Positions 1 through 12,254 are shown, numbered from the stretch's first letter. The stretch is DNA of 64,000 nt from Neoarius graeffei (GCF_027579695.1 NC_083587.1:43318232-43382231); one strand, 5' to 3'. Program-made: numbers and translations. Notes: generated by a model not told the origin, from the letters alone.

Positions 1-847
1 CCCAGACGTGCAAGCTACCCATGCCATGTGTACTAATGCCCCCCACACCATCACAGATGCTGGCTTTTGAACTGTGCACTGATACCAAGCAGGATGGTTC
101 CTCCTCTCTTTAGTCCGGAAGATGTGGTGTCTATGATTTGCAAAAAAAAAAAAATTCAGATTTCAATTCATCAGATTACAGGACAGTTTTCCAGTTCATC
201 TCAGTCCATCATAAATGAGCTCGGGCTCAGAGAAGGTGGTGGTGTTTCTGGATATTACAAGTATTTATATGTGGTTTTAACTTCCATTTGTAGATACATC
301 AATGAACTGTGTTCACAAACTATGCTTTTTGGAAGTGTTCCTGAGCTCACGCAGCAATTTCCACTACAGAATTGTGTCTGATTTTAATGCAGTGTCTCCT
401 GAGGGCCTGAAGATCACAGACATCCCATGTAAGTTTTTGTGCTTGTTCCTTACATACAGAGATTTCTCTGGATTCTCTGATTCTTTTAATGATATTATGT
501 ACCATCGATGATGTGATCCCAAATTATTTTCAATTTTACATTGAGGAACGTTATTCTTAAATTGTTGCACTATTTTTCCACAGTCTTTCACAGTCTGATG
601 AACCCCTCCCCATCTTTACTTCTGAGAGACTCTGCCTCTCTGGGATGCTCATTTTATACCCAATCATGTTACTGACCCATTGCCAATTAACCAAATTAGG
701 GGTTTTTTTTGCATTACACAACTTTTTCAGTCATTTGTCACCCCGTCCCAACTTTTCTGAAAAGTGTTGCTGACATCAAATTCAAAATGAGCATATGTTT
801 TTCAAAAAACAATAAAATTTCTGTTTCATCATTTGATATGTTGCCTT

Positions 848-1685
848 CCCTGGTGAAAAATAAATGCACTTTATTGTATTTAAAGTATATTCATATTTTC
901 AATAGTATATTGAAAATGTGGCGGCACGGTGGTGTAGTGGTTAGCGCTGTCGCCTCACAGCAAGAAGGTCCTGGGTTCGAGCCCCGGGGCCGGCGAGGGC
1001 CTTTCTGTGTGGAGTTTGCATGTTCTCCCCGTGTCCGCGTGGGTTTCCTCCGGGTGCTCCGGTTTCCCCCACAGTCCAAAGACATGCAGGTTAGGTTGAC
1101 TGGTGACTCTAAATTGACCGTAGGTGTGAATGTGAGTGTGAATGGTTGTCTGTGTCTATGTGTCAGCCCTGTGATGACCTGGCGACTTGTCCAGGGTGTA
1201 CCCCGCCTTTCGCCCGTAGTCAGCTGGGATAGGCTCCAGCTTGCCTGCGACCCTGTAGAAGGATAAAGCGGCTAGAGATAATGAGATGAATGAGATATTG
1301 AAAATGTACTTACACAAATTGTACTTTTTGTAAATATATAAAAAGTATACTAACATCACACTTTCATGCTAACACTTTTAACACACTTTAAAATAATTAT
1401 ACTATATTACACTTTATAGAAATATATTATACTAAAATATATTTTAAGTGAAAGTTATGTGTAATTTAGCACAAAAAAGTACACTAAATAAACTTCAAGT
1501 TGCACTTTTCTACAATTTAATTACAATTAAAATATATTTAGTACAAAATTAGTTGTTCCAAAATAGCATGCCTCAAGTTAACTAATCATAAACACACTTG
1601 AAGTATATTGATGATTAGTGTGGCTTCAAGTACACAAAAGTATGCTAAATTTTAGTACACTTAGCACATTTATTTTTCACCAGGG
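848..1685. mobile_element. MITE with CCCTGGTGAAAAATAAATG terminal repeats
   Basis: The left end CCCTGGTGAAAAATAAATG is matched by its inverted copy at 1667-1685. The interior is very AT-rich and itself partly palindromic. It lies within the family-B Tc1 relic, and the flanking Tc1 sequence resumes on the right. No clear target duplication was seen, so the superfamily is open. A SINE at 920-1294 splits it. Confidence 0.7.
920..1294 (+). mobile_element. tRNA-derived teleost SINE, full length
   Basis: The head is tRNA-like, with an A-box-like TGTAGTGGTTAGCG and a B box GGTTCGAGCCC. It is followed by the long conserved body found at ten other places in this window and a tail ending in AGATAATGAGATGA. 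A perfect 13-bp target duplication, ATATTGAAAATGT, lies at 907-919 and 1295-1307. Confidence 0.9.
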
Positions 1686-1807
1686 TTTGTACTATTTTTA
1701 ATGAAATATAGGGTTTCCATGATTTGCAAATCTTCACATGCTATTTTTATTTATGTTTTACACAGTATCCCAACTTTTTTGGAATTGGGGTTGTACGTGA
1801 GTGCAAT

Positions 1808-2392
1808 TAAGCTAACATGATTAAACTAGCCTTTTTCCTATTATACTTATCAGTGTTTCAAACATTTTTAATAAAAAAAAATGGCGAACAGTTTGTATTA
1901 GTGCATGTGTCCAGAAAAGTTCAAATAAGTAAGCATATATGTGTGTGTGAAGAGAAGGAGAGAGAGAGAGAGCATTACCCCATCCAGGTCTGGTATGTGA
2001 AGTTACTAATAAATCAATACTATATATAAGTAAATTCACTTAGCTTCTTGAACCTTTCTGGTGTAAGTAAATAAATAAATAGATAGACAGATAAATAGAT
2101 AGATAAATAAATAAACTCTTATAAATACCAGGATTATGTAGATTGTAGAGAAATTAATATTTTAATCTGTATTTAATCTCTTCATTTACTGTGCTGCATG
2201 TAAAAATCCTGGAAAAATGGGAGAATCCCTTTGGGATTTCATAAACCCCAACTCTGGATCTGCATTCCACTCCAAGCTGTGTCTGTGCCTGCCTGCCCCT
2301 GTCTACACATACCCATGCTAATGATTCCAAGAGAAAAAAAAAATCCCTATATTTGGCTTCCCCATACCAGACCACTTGGGTGGAGTAATACT
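1808..2392. other. Upstream region of cavin-1, no gene seen
   Basis: AT-rich sequence with short tetranucleotide tracts (AAAT and ATAG types near 2065-2115). No protein family or RNA gene was recognised. It lies just upstream of the cavin-1 start and may include distal promoter sequence, but no core promoter element could be assigned. Confidence 0.4.
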
Positions 2393-2417
2393 CTCTCTCA
2401 CACACACACACACATAC

Positions 2418-2460
<43 letters not shown>
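2393..2460. repeat. Compound (CT)(CA)(GA) microsatellite
   Basis: A short CT and CA run passes into about 35 bases of uninterrupted GA. It lies about 290 bases upstream of the cavin-1 start codon, in the presumed promoter or 5' leader region. Confidence 0.95.
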
Positions 2461-2461
<1 letters not shown>

Positions 2462-2746
2462 CAGGGGGAGGGAGAAAGAGACAAAGTGGGTGGGGAAAGA
2501 AGGAAATTTGTTCAAAGAGTGTCCCAGAGCATTCAACCATTTGTGTCCCTGTACTCCTGCTGCACAGAGCCTTGAGAACAGAGTTAGAGCTGAAAAGTGT
2601 GGTATTTCTCAGGAAAACAGCAGAAAGTATTCAAACAAGAGGAGGCAACCCAAGGTAAACTTTAGACCACATACAAGGACACATAAGCTGAAAATCCCAT
2701 CTCTTTTACTGCTCCATTCTTTTACTTGTGACTTAAAACTTTTGTC

Positions 2747-3259
2747 ATGGAAGTGCTAGAAGTCCCCAGCTTCCAGCCAGACATTGAACAGCACAAAACC
2801 CTCACTGAGGTCTCCGATGATGAGCTTAACCTTCCTCCCTCTGATGATGAGGAAGAGGCAACCACAGAGGCCAAATTGAAGGAAGTTATGGAGAAAGAGG
2901 AGGAAGAAGAGGGAGACAAAGGCAACGGGCAGATGAATGGGGTGATGATTCTGGCTCTGCTGGATAAGATCATCGGTAGAGTGGACCAGATCCAACAGAC
3001 GCAGGCTGGTCTTGAGACCCGGCAGCAAGAGATGGAGCGCTCAGTCACTGGAATTGAGGGGGAGCTCACCAAGTTGACCAAGAGTCACACTACCACAGCC
3101 AACTCGGTGAACAAGATGCTAGAGAAAGTGCGCAAAGTGAGCGTGAATGTGAAGACCGTGCGGAGCAACCTGGAGAAGCAGGGCGGCCAGATAAAACGGC
3201 TAGAGAGCAATGAGAATGAGCTTCTCAAGAGGAGGAACTTTAAAGTCATGATTTACCAG
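2747..3259 (+). CDS. cavin1: Cavin-1 (PTRF), coding exon 1
   Basis: Encodes residues 1-171 of cavin-1, the peripheral membrane coat protein of caveolae. The start has an in-frame TGA 18 bases upstream (2729-2731) and G at +4. Residues 23-62 form an acidic stretch. From about residue 65 comes the family's HR1 coiled-coil region, including NGVMILALLDKIIGRVDQIQ and the very conserved EKVRKVSVNVKTVR. The exon ends with RRNFKVMIYQ, the position of the cavin-1 exon junction known in mammals, directly before a GTGAGA donor. The splice is phase 0 and continues as DEVKLP in exon 2 at 27267. HR1 mediates trimer formation in cavins (family knowledge). The exon-2 features fit a cavin1b-type fish paralogue best, but assignment to the a or b copy is inference. 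Confidence 0.95.
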
Positions 3260-3299
3260 GTGAGAATTGTGAAATAGTGTTTGGGATTGTGTGTGTAAA

Positions 3300-4587
3300 T
3301 TGCTTATCTATCTTTGGGTATGATTCTCAGTAAAGCTGATGGTTAAAAGGAGCAAAGTATAACTATGCAAAATACTGTTAAGTCAATCAATATACTTAAA
3401 TACTAGTTTGTCATCTGAGAAACATTCTGATCCTTCTGACCGTTCCTTGTACGACACCCATTTCAGACACAAACCCCAAAATGCACACTTTCATGGAAAC
3501 ATGCGGACTCATTTGATCTCATACAGTTTGTTTACAGATTTGATTTTGCATATTTATGACATAGCAACACTAATGTTTCTTACTAGAAAGCAAATAAAAT
3601 ATGTGTCCCAGAGAATGTGCTTTGTGTATTTTTAGTCAAGATTTCTTATGAAATACCAAGGGTGAAAAGTGTTGGGGGGAGTGGCTTGCAACAGTTAAAT
3701 GTAGAGAGTTGGGATAGAAGAGAGAGTAGGAGAACAACAAAGAAAAAAGAAAAAGTACTGACAAAGTGAAGGAATGACAAAAACAAAGGTAACATAAGGG
3801 AGAAATAGACAAAGAGTTTACGTTTAAGTGACAGCTGGCTTGGTTTTCCCAGGTTATATGTATTTAGCTAGAATCTGAATGCTGTAATGTGTAATATCTT
3901 ACAGCTTTGCACAGTGACCCAAGAATATTCAGAGTTTCCACATACTGACTGACTCAGTGAGGGGAGGGGAATAGCAGCGTCGTAGAATTGGAACAGCAGT
4001 AACCTCTAATTTCTACATAGTTTTGCTAATAGTCATGTTTGCCAGAAATTACATTTATTAATGAAACTGGCTGTCTATACTTAATTTAAGTATTTTAATG
4101 TAAGCAGATTTTATTACTTCAATAAGGAGAAATGCTTAATTGAAGAAAATAGTAGATGAATTAGAGAATGCTGGGAAAGGTTTTTGGTGTTGCTATTCTC
4201 TCCAGGATCAAATGGTTCCTTGCTGGCTCAGTAAGGCAAATAAAATACCAAACAATTTATAGTATAATGAATGTTCGTGGTGTTCTTATATTGGCAAATT
4301 AATATGTAATGTGGAATTTGGCTTTTGTATATTTTGTAACTAGCCTTTTCTGATTGTTCATCCATGATAAAGTTTATGGAGGTAGGGGAGGTCCTAAACC
4401 TTCCCTTTAAATAAAAAATAATTTATCAGGTAATTAAGTTCTTCTTGAAATAGCAGCAAACTCATCCAGCAAAGTTCATCCACTGAATCACGACTAACTG
4501 TTATTTGTCTGTTGTCATAATACCTTTCCAATAGTATGTGTACATAAAGTGACTCTCTAAAAGCATGGACAAGTGTGAACTGAACAT

Positions 4588-4588
<1 letters not shown>
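3300..4588. other. Intronic sequence without recognisable features
   Basis: AT-rich, with short purine-rich patches near 3700-3800. No family, RNA gene or repeat with clear ends was recognised. Confidence 0.4.

Positions 4589-4636
<48 letters not shown>
4589..4636. repeat. (GT)n(GA)n microsatellite
   Basis: A GT run of about ten units runs directly into a GA run of about twelve units in the cavin-1 intron. Confidence 0.95.
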
Positions 4637-4639
<3 letters not shown>

Positions 4640-6150
4640 TATTAGGGCTTGGTCTTTTTAATGAAGCACATATTTACCAGGCTGATCCATCCCTAAGGCA
4701 TCCTCCCTCCTTCACTCTTCTGGTCTCTTCTCTCTTCAGTCTTCTTTTTCACCAGTTCTTTTTTTTAGCCTGTTTTGTCTCAAGTCTTCACAGAATGTGA
4801 CTCAAATAGGGCTGAAAACAGCTTCAAACATACAGCCTTTACATATGTGCAGGATAATGTCATATGTCTTGTAATTAGGGTATATTGGATAAAAATGAGT
4901 GAAGAAGCTGACATCTTGGTTACCATAAGCACATGCAGATATGTGTACACACACACACACACACTTATAGGTAGGAAAAGGCAGAGGGCCTATAGTAGCT
5001 ATAAATATATTTCATTGGAAATTCTATGATTGCTCGGGGAGAGGACTGAGGGTCCCGTTTTCCTTTGTGGTTTATCTTCTGTGTTTGATTCAGGGCTGCT
5101 AGCCAATCCTGATAGCTCATAAAGCAGCACCACTCAGTGAAAACCTTGCTTCTCTGTTTGGACTTGGTTTATGGGACCATACATGGCTTTTACTTGGCAC
5201 CGCTGACTGCTTGGTCTTTTTTTCCAGCCATTTTACATGTACACCTCCTTCCATTCCTTGCTACTCTGATTTTCAGAGATGGCTCAAGAGTTTCTAGCCT
5301 GCTATTGCTCGAGTGTACTTTTTTTTTTCCAGAGTGGTCTAAGGTTAGGTTTTCTCATTGCTTATATTAAATAGATAGGGTTTTTTCACTCTACCAACTG
5401 TAATTTTTATATTTAATGCAAAAATAGTTCTATTTCACCCCTCCAAACTGCCAGGAGCCATAAGAATAACCCCACATGTCAGTTCTTTCAACAAAGTCAT
5501 AAAGTGACATATTTGCAATAAATACAGTAAAACTGCCATAAGGCAGTCACTCCTGCAGCACATGGAACTATCCAATTGTCAGCTTGTGACCACCTGTTTT
5601 TCAAAGCTACTGATAATCTCCCACCATGTCTTCTGCTGCATTGAGTATTTTTCTAGTGATACAACATTTTTGTGTTTTCCCTGGTTAGGGTTCCTAGCCT
5701 TTGCAATCACACAATGTTCTGTCTTTGTTTATTAGCTCTATAGTTAACTTTGACTTACCATGTGTTAGTGCTCAGTAGCACGACTTAGCCTAATTCTCCT
5801 CTATGGGTTGGGTTCTTCCTTTGTAATATCTGCTCAGTGTTTTCCACATTCCTTGCTGTTTACTGACCAGGCCTGTGGCTAAGAGATACTCATGGGATTG
5901 AGTAGGTTTCCATAACTGTACATTGTATTGTTCACTGCTGGGCCTGACATGTTAGCCAGATTGCTAACACACAACACTTGGGCTAGAGTCAGTTTTCTTC
6001 CATTTATGCATACCCGCCAAATCTGGTGAGGAATAATGCATACTTTTTAAAAATAAATATTATCCTTTTGCAAATCACTTATCTAAGGTATAAATTGTAA
6101 TGTGCATATATACAGGTTATACAGTATCCACCAGCACATTTTTCATGATA
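4637..6150. other. Intronic sequence, no gene seen
   Basis: Apart from a short CA run near 4949-4964, nothing recognisable. The open frames here are short and show no family resemblance. Confidence 0.4.
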
Positions 6151-6681
6151 CACTATATTGCCAAAAGTATTTGCTCACCCATCCAAATTATCGGAATCAG
6201 GTGTTCCAATCACTTCCATGGCCACAGGTGTATAAAATCAAACACCTAGGCATGCAGACTGTTTTTACAGTTTGGAGCAGGCCCCTTCCTCTTCCAACAT
6301 GACTGTGCACCAGTGCACAAAGCAAGGTCCATAAAGACATGGATGACAGAGTCTGGTGTGGATGAACTTGACTGGCCTGCACAGAGTCCTGACCTCAACC
6401 CGATAGAACACCTTTAGGATGATTAGAGCGGAGACTGAGAGCCAGGTCTTCTCGTCCAACATCAGTGTGACACCTCACAAATGCGCTTATGGAAGAATGG
6501 TCAAAAATTCCCATAAACACACTCCTAAACCTTGTGGACAGCCTTCCCAGAAGAGTTGAAGCTGTTCTAGCTGCAAAGGGTGGACCGACATCATATTGAA
6601 CCCTATGGATTAGGAATGGGATGTCACTTAAGCTCATATGTGAGTCAAGGCAGGTGAGCAAATACTTTTGGCAATATAGTG
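6151..6681. mobile_element. Tc1/mariner deletion derivative (CACTATATTGCCAAAAG ends)
   Basis: Perfect terminal inverted repeats start CACTATATTGCCAAAAGTAT and are flanked by TA on both sides (6149-6150 and 6682-6683). The interior keeps the end of a Tc1-type transposase gene (a region reading as PDLNPIEHL near 6390-6412). About 1 kb of a full element is missing, so it is non-autonomous. Confidence 0.85.
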
Positions 6682-6692
6682 TACATCACAGA

Positions 6693-7382
6693 CACTACGT
6701 TCACACTGCAGGCTGAAGTGACTCAAATCCGATTTTTTCGCCCATATGTGACCTGTATCCGATCTTTTATTGACAATATGAACGACACAGATCCGATTTT
6801 TTTCAAATCCGACCCAGGCCGTTTGGATATGTGGTCCTAATTCCGATTCCTATCCGATCTTTTCATATGCGACTTCAGTCTGAACCACCAGGTCGCATTC
6901 ATCCGACTTACACGTCATCAACAAGCCACAAACGTCACTATTCTGCGCTGAAGTAGGCGGCGGGTCTCTCAAAAAAGTTACAACAACATGGCTTTGATGT
7001 TCCTTTGAACGGAGGTTGCAGTCACTACCCCGCAGAACGCCTGAGCCAAAACCCTTGCCCTCTTCCTTCTCAACCTCCTCCTTAACATCAGGCTATTGTG
7101 CATGTTCTGGCTCCGTCGCAACAACAACTGCATCATCGCCAGGTACTCCATGCTGGGTACTGTCATACACAGGAAACTTTAGGTTACTTCCGTAAACACT
7201 GGCCATGCTCACTGCGTGTGATGTCGTCGTATCCTGCAATGCGCATGCGGAACACTTTTAGGTCACTTTTCGTTCATACTGAGGATCACATACAAGTCGT
7301 TAATGTGAACGACCTCACAAAAAAATCGGATTTCACAAAAAAATCGGTATTGAGCATTAAGCCTTGCAGTGTGAACGTAGTG
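6693..7382. mobile_element. MITE with CACTACGTTCACACTGCA ends
   Basis: The ends CACTACGTTCACACTGCA are inverted copies of each other, and AGA flanks both sides, a possible 3-bp duplication. Sub-terminal copies of an ATCCGATTTTTT motif are repeated near both ends. A minus-strand frame at 6978-7166 encodes an arginine-rich 62-residue peptide of unknown meaning. A 3-bp duplication would fit PIF/Harbinger, but that is inference. Confidence 0.75.
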
Positions 7383-7751
7383 AGAGCTAACTCAGATGGG
7401 TCTGGATTGACCTCTTGCAGCTTATGAATATATTGCTGACAGACTCTAAATTACCCATGGCAGTCCAAGTGGGATTGAGTAATTATATACATAGTTATCT
7501 TTCCACAGTGCAAGTTGTAACAGAATCCACTATACCACAGTTTAATGATTTTAACAACAATTTTAAAGAAAGGTTTGGACAGATATAGCTGAACTGGCAC
7601 CAGTGTACATGCTGTAGCTAGTATGATGGATCATGAGAAGGTTGGCTCATGACCACAATACTGCTAGTGATGCCTGTATCTTGTTACTGGTTGTCTTGGC
7701 AGATGAAATCCACTGCCCAATGATGCACTGATAGCATTCTAGTTACATTCT

Positions 7752-8121
7752 CATCTCATCTCATTATCTCTAGCCACTTTATCCTGTTCTACAGGGTCGC
7801 AGGCAAGCTGGAGCCTATCCCAGCTGACTACAGGCGAAAGGTGGGGTACACCCTGGACAAGTCGCCAGGTCATCACAGGGCTGACACATAGAACCATTCA
7901 CACTCTCACATTCACACCTACGGTCAATTTAGAGTCACCAGTTAACCTAACCTGCATGTCTTTGGACTGTGGGGGAAACCGGAGCACCCGGAGGAAACCC
8001 ACACGGACACAGGGAGAACATGCAAACTCCATACAGAAAGGCCCTCGCCGGCCATGGGGCTTGAACCCAGGACCTTCTTGCTGTGAGGCGACAGCGCTAA
8101 CCACTACACCACCATGCCGCC
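7752..8121 (-). mobile_element. tRNA-derived teleost SINE, full length
   Basis: Same family as 920-1294, in reverse orientation with the tRNA-like head at the right. A perfect 13-bp target duplication, CTAGTTACATTCT, lies at 7739-7751 and 8122-8134. Confidence 0.9.
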
Positions 8122-8134
8122 CTAGTTACATTCT

Positions 8135-9019
8135 AAGTTACCATATTGCATCATATGTAACACATATTGGTAATACATAAACCATTTTTAATGCTCGCAC
8201 TGGAGTGATCACTCTAAAATTCGATGCCTCTATGGGGACCTGATGGACAGAGGCACAACCTCACAGTTCAGAACAAAGGCATCTGATCAACATACTTCCA
8301 AGTTGAGAAGAAAAACAGTGGCTCATGGAGTTCATGACTTGCAACCTCAGGAGTGGTTCCTGTTGATGAATCATGCCTTTTTCCATGTTTCCATGGCCCC
8401 AGAACACATTTCCTTTTTTTTTCTTCTGTTATTTTTGATGGCTCTTTTTCTGCCTGTATTTTGTTGTATTGTTTTAATGTTTATTCTTGTTGGTCAAGTT
8501 TCATACTCTCCTCTTTTTATTTCTATTGGAAATAACGTAGTTAAGTGAGATAAGGAATAATAATAATAATAATTTAAAAATTGGTGTTTTGACTAAACCA
8601 TTTATGTATTTTCCAATGTATGGATTTTATTTTATTTATTTATTTATTTTGTAATGTTATGTTGAGAATGGTCAGTGCACACACACTAACATTCCACATA
8701 GTTATAAATCTCTCTGGAGACACCACCCTCTCTCATTGTTATTGGAAAGTATAACTCAGCAGTGCCATAGCAACAGTGACTGTGGCTGGAAGCAGAATCC
8801 TAATTCACAAGGCAGGATCAAGAGATGCTGCATTATCTGTGTAATGCTTTAATTTTTTACATTAACACTATGACCCCTTAAACACGGGGGGGTACAGAAA
8901 TGCCAGCAGTGTCCGCATTCCTCAACCTCAGTTACATCACTTTAGTTCATAATTGTTCTCAACTAGAGGTGTGTGTGTGTTTCCCATTTGCATTATGTGC
9001 TGAGATGATGAATGAACAT
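8135..9019. other. Intronic sequence, no gene seen
   Basis: Unremarkable AT-rich intronic DNA with small ATA and ATTT tracts (about 8560-8650). An open frame at 8243-8548 has a hydrophobic end but no codon bias, splice context or family resemblance. Confidence 0.35.
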
Positions 9020-9486
9020 CTTATTTCAAAATCATGTACATTAACATTGAGTTGTTCTCCCTTTGTTGTTATAACAGCCTCCAATCTTCTGTAAAGGGTT
9101 TCTACTACATTTTTGATCATGGCTGTAGGGGTGTGTGCACCTTCAGGCACAAGAGCACAAAAGGTTAGGCACTGAAGTGAAGTTGGTGTTATAATTCATC
9201 CCAAAAGTGATCAATGTGGTTGTGGTCAGGGCTTTCTGAAAGACACTCAAGTTCTTCCACTAAAATCTTGGTAAACCATGTCTTTATGCACCTCACTTAG
9301 TGCATAGGGGTATTGTCAAATTGGAACAGGATTGGGCCCATTAGTTCCAGTGAAAGAAAATCTTAATGCTTCAGCATACAAATACATTTTCAACAATTAT
9401 GTGTTTCCAATTTTGTGGCAGATGTTTGGGGAAGGCTCACATGGGTCTGATGCTCAGGTTTCCATATATTTTTGACCATATACTGT
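9020..9486 (-). mobile_element. Worn Tc1-like relic
   Basis: Shares blocks with the old Tc1-like element at 59242-63905: the TTGGAACAGGATTGGGCCCATTAGTTCCAGTGAA-type region, the GTTTGGGGAAGGC block, and a terminal region ending in a degenerate CAGTATATGGTC-type inverted end. No open frame remains and the left boundary is unclear. Confidence 0.55.
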
Positions 9487-10153
9487 AGTGTCTTATTTTT
9501 TACTTGTACCTGGCTACAATATTTCTAATGAATTTAGTTAAACACGTTAGGAGCCTAATTTAAAGCACCATCACCCTAACCAGGTACTTATAAATTAAAT
9601 AATGCTGTAAAGACATCTTGCAAGTGCACATGTACTGTATGTGTTAATGAACATGGTTCTCCCACAAGCTTCATATCTTATCACTTACTTCCATCTGCAT
9701 GAAAATAAAAACCTCCTGCTTGTCCCACAAGATCCCAGTCCTCATGCTCACCTCTAGTCTAGAACTATTCTGACAAGCTTTTTTACCCCCCCCCCCCCAA
9801 AAAAAAAATAGTGCAACTCCTATTCGTATCTGTATTTGTAACTAGAACACAGTATTTGTTCATTCTTTTAATTTTTCATTATTTGTACATCACAAGGTCA
9901 TATGATGATCATTTCAGAACTGACAGTAACTAAGAGTCATCTCCTTCCCATACAATGTAAAAGTCTGTTTTCAGTGAACTATTATTTTCCTACAGTAGTT
10001 TTTTCTTTAACAATTTTTTGTACGAGATGACCTTCAGAACTCTCTCTCTCCCTCTTTCAGAGACATATTTTATTTTCTGGCTTGATTGGATGATAGTAAC
10101 TAAGGTGGATTCCCTTCCCTGTCCCAATTATTGTGCACCCAGAGAACACCCGC

Positions 10154-10199
<46 letters not shown>

Positions 10200-10309
10200 G
10201 GATTCCTCCCTTGCAATGGCACCATAGCTGGTTGTAGTGAAACAGATGTAAAAGAACTTTTCATATGTGGCTAAAGAGAGGGCCCTCTGTTAGGTAGTGG
10301 AAACCTTCC

Positions 10310-10354
<45 letters not shown>

Positions 10355-10867
10355 ATACCAACTAACTGTTAGGTTTTATTCTGTCTGTACCCAAGGAGGC
10401 TGAACTGACAAAGTATGATCCAGGAACATAGAACTCTGCCGCCTACGAGATTCTGCCTAACGGATCGATCCAGGAGCAGTCAGTCACTGACACAGCTGCT
10501 CAGAGATGTTTCTCAGTTTATTGTAGGACAAACATGAGTATATATTCACATTCAAGAGTGTGTTGTAGTTATATGATTGGATGATGATGATTTAATTGAC
10601 GAAGCTAAGTTGTCTATGTATAACGTAAATGGGTGATGAAGCATTACATCACTGGTTTAGACTACACTACTTTGTGAAAGAAGAGAGACATTATGTACTG
10701 TTACATCACCCATCAGGATCATAATCTGATGAAAAGAAGAAAGACATTACTGATCAATGTAACCTTCATTAAACAGAGCGCAGAATATGTGAGCAAAGAT
10801 AAATCTCAAGGATTTAACTAACCAAAACAAGTAGCAATCAGAACCTGTACCAGTTCTAAGCATGCCA
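9487..10867. other. Intronic sequence with two CA microsatellites
   Basis: CA runs lie at about 10157-10198 and 10313-10353. Between 10380 and 10870 the sequence resembles repeat-derived DNA (inverted GATCCAGGA motifs), but I could not assign it to a family. Confidence 0.5.
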
Positions 10868-10950
10868 AACAAATTGCATTGCATTACATTACATTACATG
10901 GCATTTAGCAGACACTCTTATCCAGAGTGACCTATCTCCATCACTAACTT
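10868..10950 (-). mobile_element. LINE (L2-type) 3' tail fragment
   Basis: Contains ATTACATTACATGGCATTTAGC followed by AGACACTCTTATCCAGAGTGA. This is the reverse complement of the 3' terminus of the L2-type LINE at 16517-17545, so it is a severely 5'-truncated copy or a SINE sharing that tail. Confidence 0.75.
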
Positions 10951-11175
10951 TTCCTCATCAGTAAAAAAAAATAAAATAATTAAAAAAAAAAACACACACA
11001 TACAGAATCCCATACTAAACTGATCAAACTCAATTTGTTTGTACTGCAGCAGCATCAATGGCAGTGCAGCTTAACCTGCAAATACTGAGGGTAAAAGAAA
11101 CACAGGGATGGGGTAGATAAAATAATGTTTTTTCTGCATGGAAGACCTGAAGCCAGCTGATCTAAACTCCACTCA

Positions 11176-11177
<2 letters not shown>

Positions 11178-11245
<68 letters not shown>
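11178..11245. repeat. (TC)n(AC)n microsatellite
   Basis: Uninterrupted TC run of about 38 bases followed by about 30 bases of AC. Confidence 0.95.
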
Positions 11246-11248
<3 letters not shown>

Positions 11249-11744
11249 TGCAACAAATAGTCATACCTGCTCTAACATAACCATAATCTTTTTCTGTCTG
11301 TGTTTTATTCAGTTCATTCAAGGCTCATGGAACATAACGTTTTTTGTTTATGTTTTTATGAGTTTTCCGTAACTGTGGTTCTCTCTCACTCACTCAACTG
11401 CCACTGGACAAGCTTTCAGCTGTTTTGCCAGGTTCTTATTAATGAAGTACAACACCCCAACCCCAGCTCCCATGTCAGTGAGGGACAGAAAGACAGACTA
11501 GGTTTCTGCTTGGTGCAGGATCCCTTTTATGACAAATAGCTGAAAGGAAGGAAATTATGGTTAACTCAGTTTATGAATGTGGAGTTTATGGCTGCCAGGT
11601 TATTGCTTTTGATATCTAGTAAATAATCCATAGACAATCAGCTTGTCTCACTTTCATATCCAGTCCATGAGTAATCTATAGTTAAGATTTATAACGTATT
11701 GTTGGAGGATAGTTAACATGTTGAAAATCAGTCTGGATCATGAG

Positions 11745-12215
11745 AATCTATGTACACTGATTAGAGGTAAAATTCAAAACACTGACTGGTAAAGTGAATT
11801 ACTTTATGTTGTTAGAATGGCACCTGTCAAAGGGTGGGATATGTTAGGCAGCAAGAGAACAGTCAGTTCTCAAAGTTGATATGTTGGAAGCAGAAAACAT
11901 GGCAAGCGTAAAGATCTAAGTGACTTTAACAAGGGCCAAATTGTTTAGGCTAGATGACTGGGTCTGAGCATCTCCAAAATGGCACATCTTGTGTGGTGTT
12001 CACAGTACGCTGTGGTTAGTACCTACCAAAAATGGTCCAAGAAAGGACAACCAGTGAACCAGCGACAGGGTCATGGGTGGCCAAGACTGACTGATTCGCA
12101 GGAGGTACAAAGGCTAGCCCATATGGTCCAATCCCACAGAAGAGTTACTGTAGCACAAACTGCAGAAAATGTTAATGCTGGCTAAAACAGAAAGGTGTCA
12201 GCATTAACTTTTTCA
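11745..12215 (+). mobile_element. Tc1-type element relic, 5' part
   Basis: Carries the 5' end of a Tc1-like transposase gene. The stretch 11979-12185 reads YAVVSTYQKWSKKGQPVN and RRVTVAQTAENVNAG, a helix-turn-helix DNA-binding domain. Upstream, in other frames, are blocks that also occur in reverse at 30836-30918 (GGTGGGAT and GGCAGCAAGAGAACAGTCAG). The catalytic part is absent; a truncated SINE follows. Confidence 0.75.
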
Positions 12216-12254
12216 GCAGTTTGTGCTATAGTAGCTGTATATGTAGGGGCGGTG

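Larger units (their letters stand above)
1..1793 (-). mobile_element. Degenerate Tc1/mariner copy (family B), cut by the window edge
   Basis: The first 840 bases align by eye with the minus-strand transposase region of the better preserved family-B copies at 43311 and 61194 (shared stretches such as the TTTAGTCCG region and the CCCATCTTTACTTCTGAGAG region), but with many substitutions and frame breaks. The right terminal repeat ends in GGGGTTG followed by TA at 1794-1795, as in the other copies. A MITE (848-1685) that itself holds a SINE interrupts it. No open transposase frame survives. Confidence 0.75.

Noticed and set aside
953-990. tRNA gene signals at SINE heads
   Set aside because: A and B boxes are present but there is no complete cloverleaf, and the same sequence recurs at many places with target duplications.
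709-1266. 185-codon open frame and its mirror frames
   Set aside because: It is translation across the SINE. Similar frames occur at every SINE copy (for example 7898-8104, 21015-21401, 23525-23782), so it is not a gene.
2231-2575. Open frames through the GA/CA tracts
   Set aside because: Low-complexity peptides from microsatellites. The same applies to frames at 11055-11321, 24604-24900, 27841-28227 and 45459-45789.
8243-8548. 101-codon frame with a hydrophobic end
   Set aside because: No family resemblance, no splice context, and it lies in an intron among repeats.
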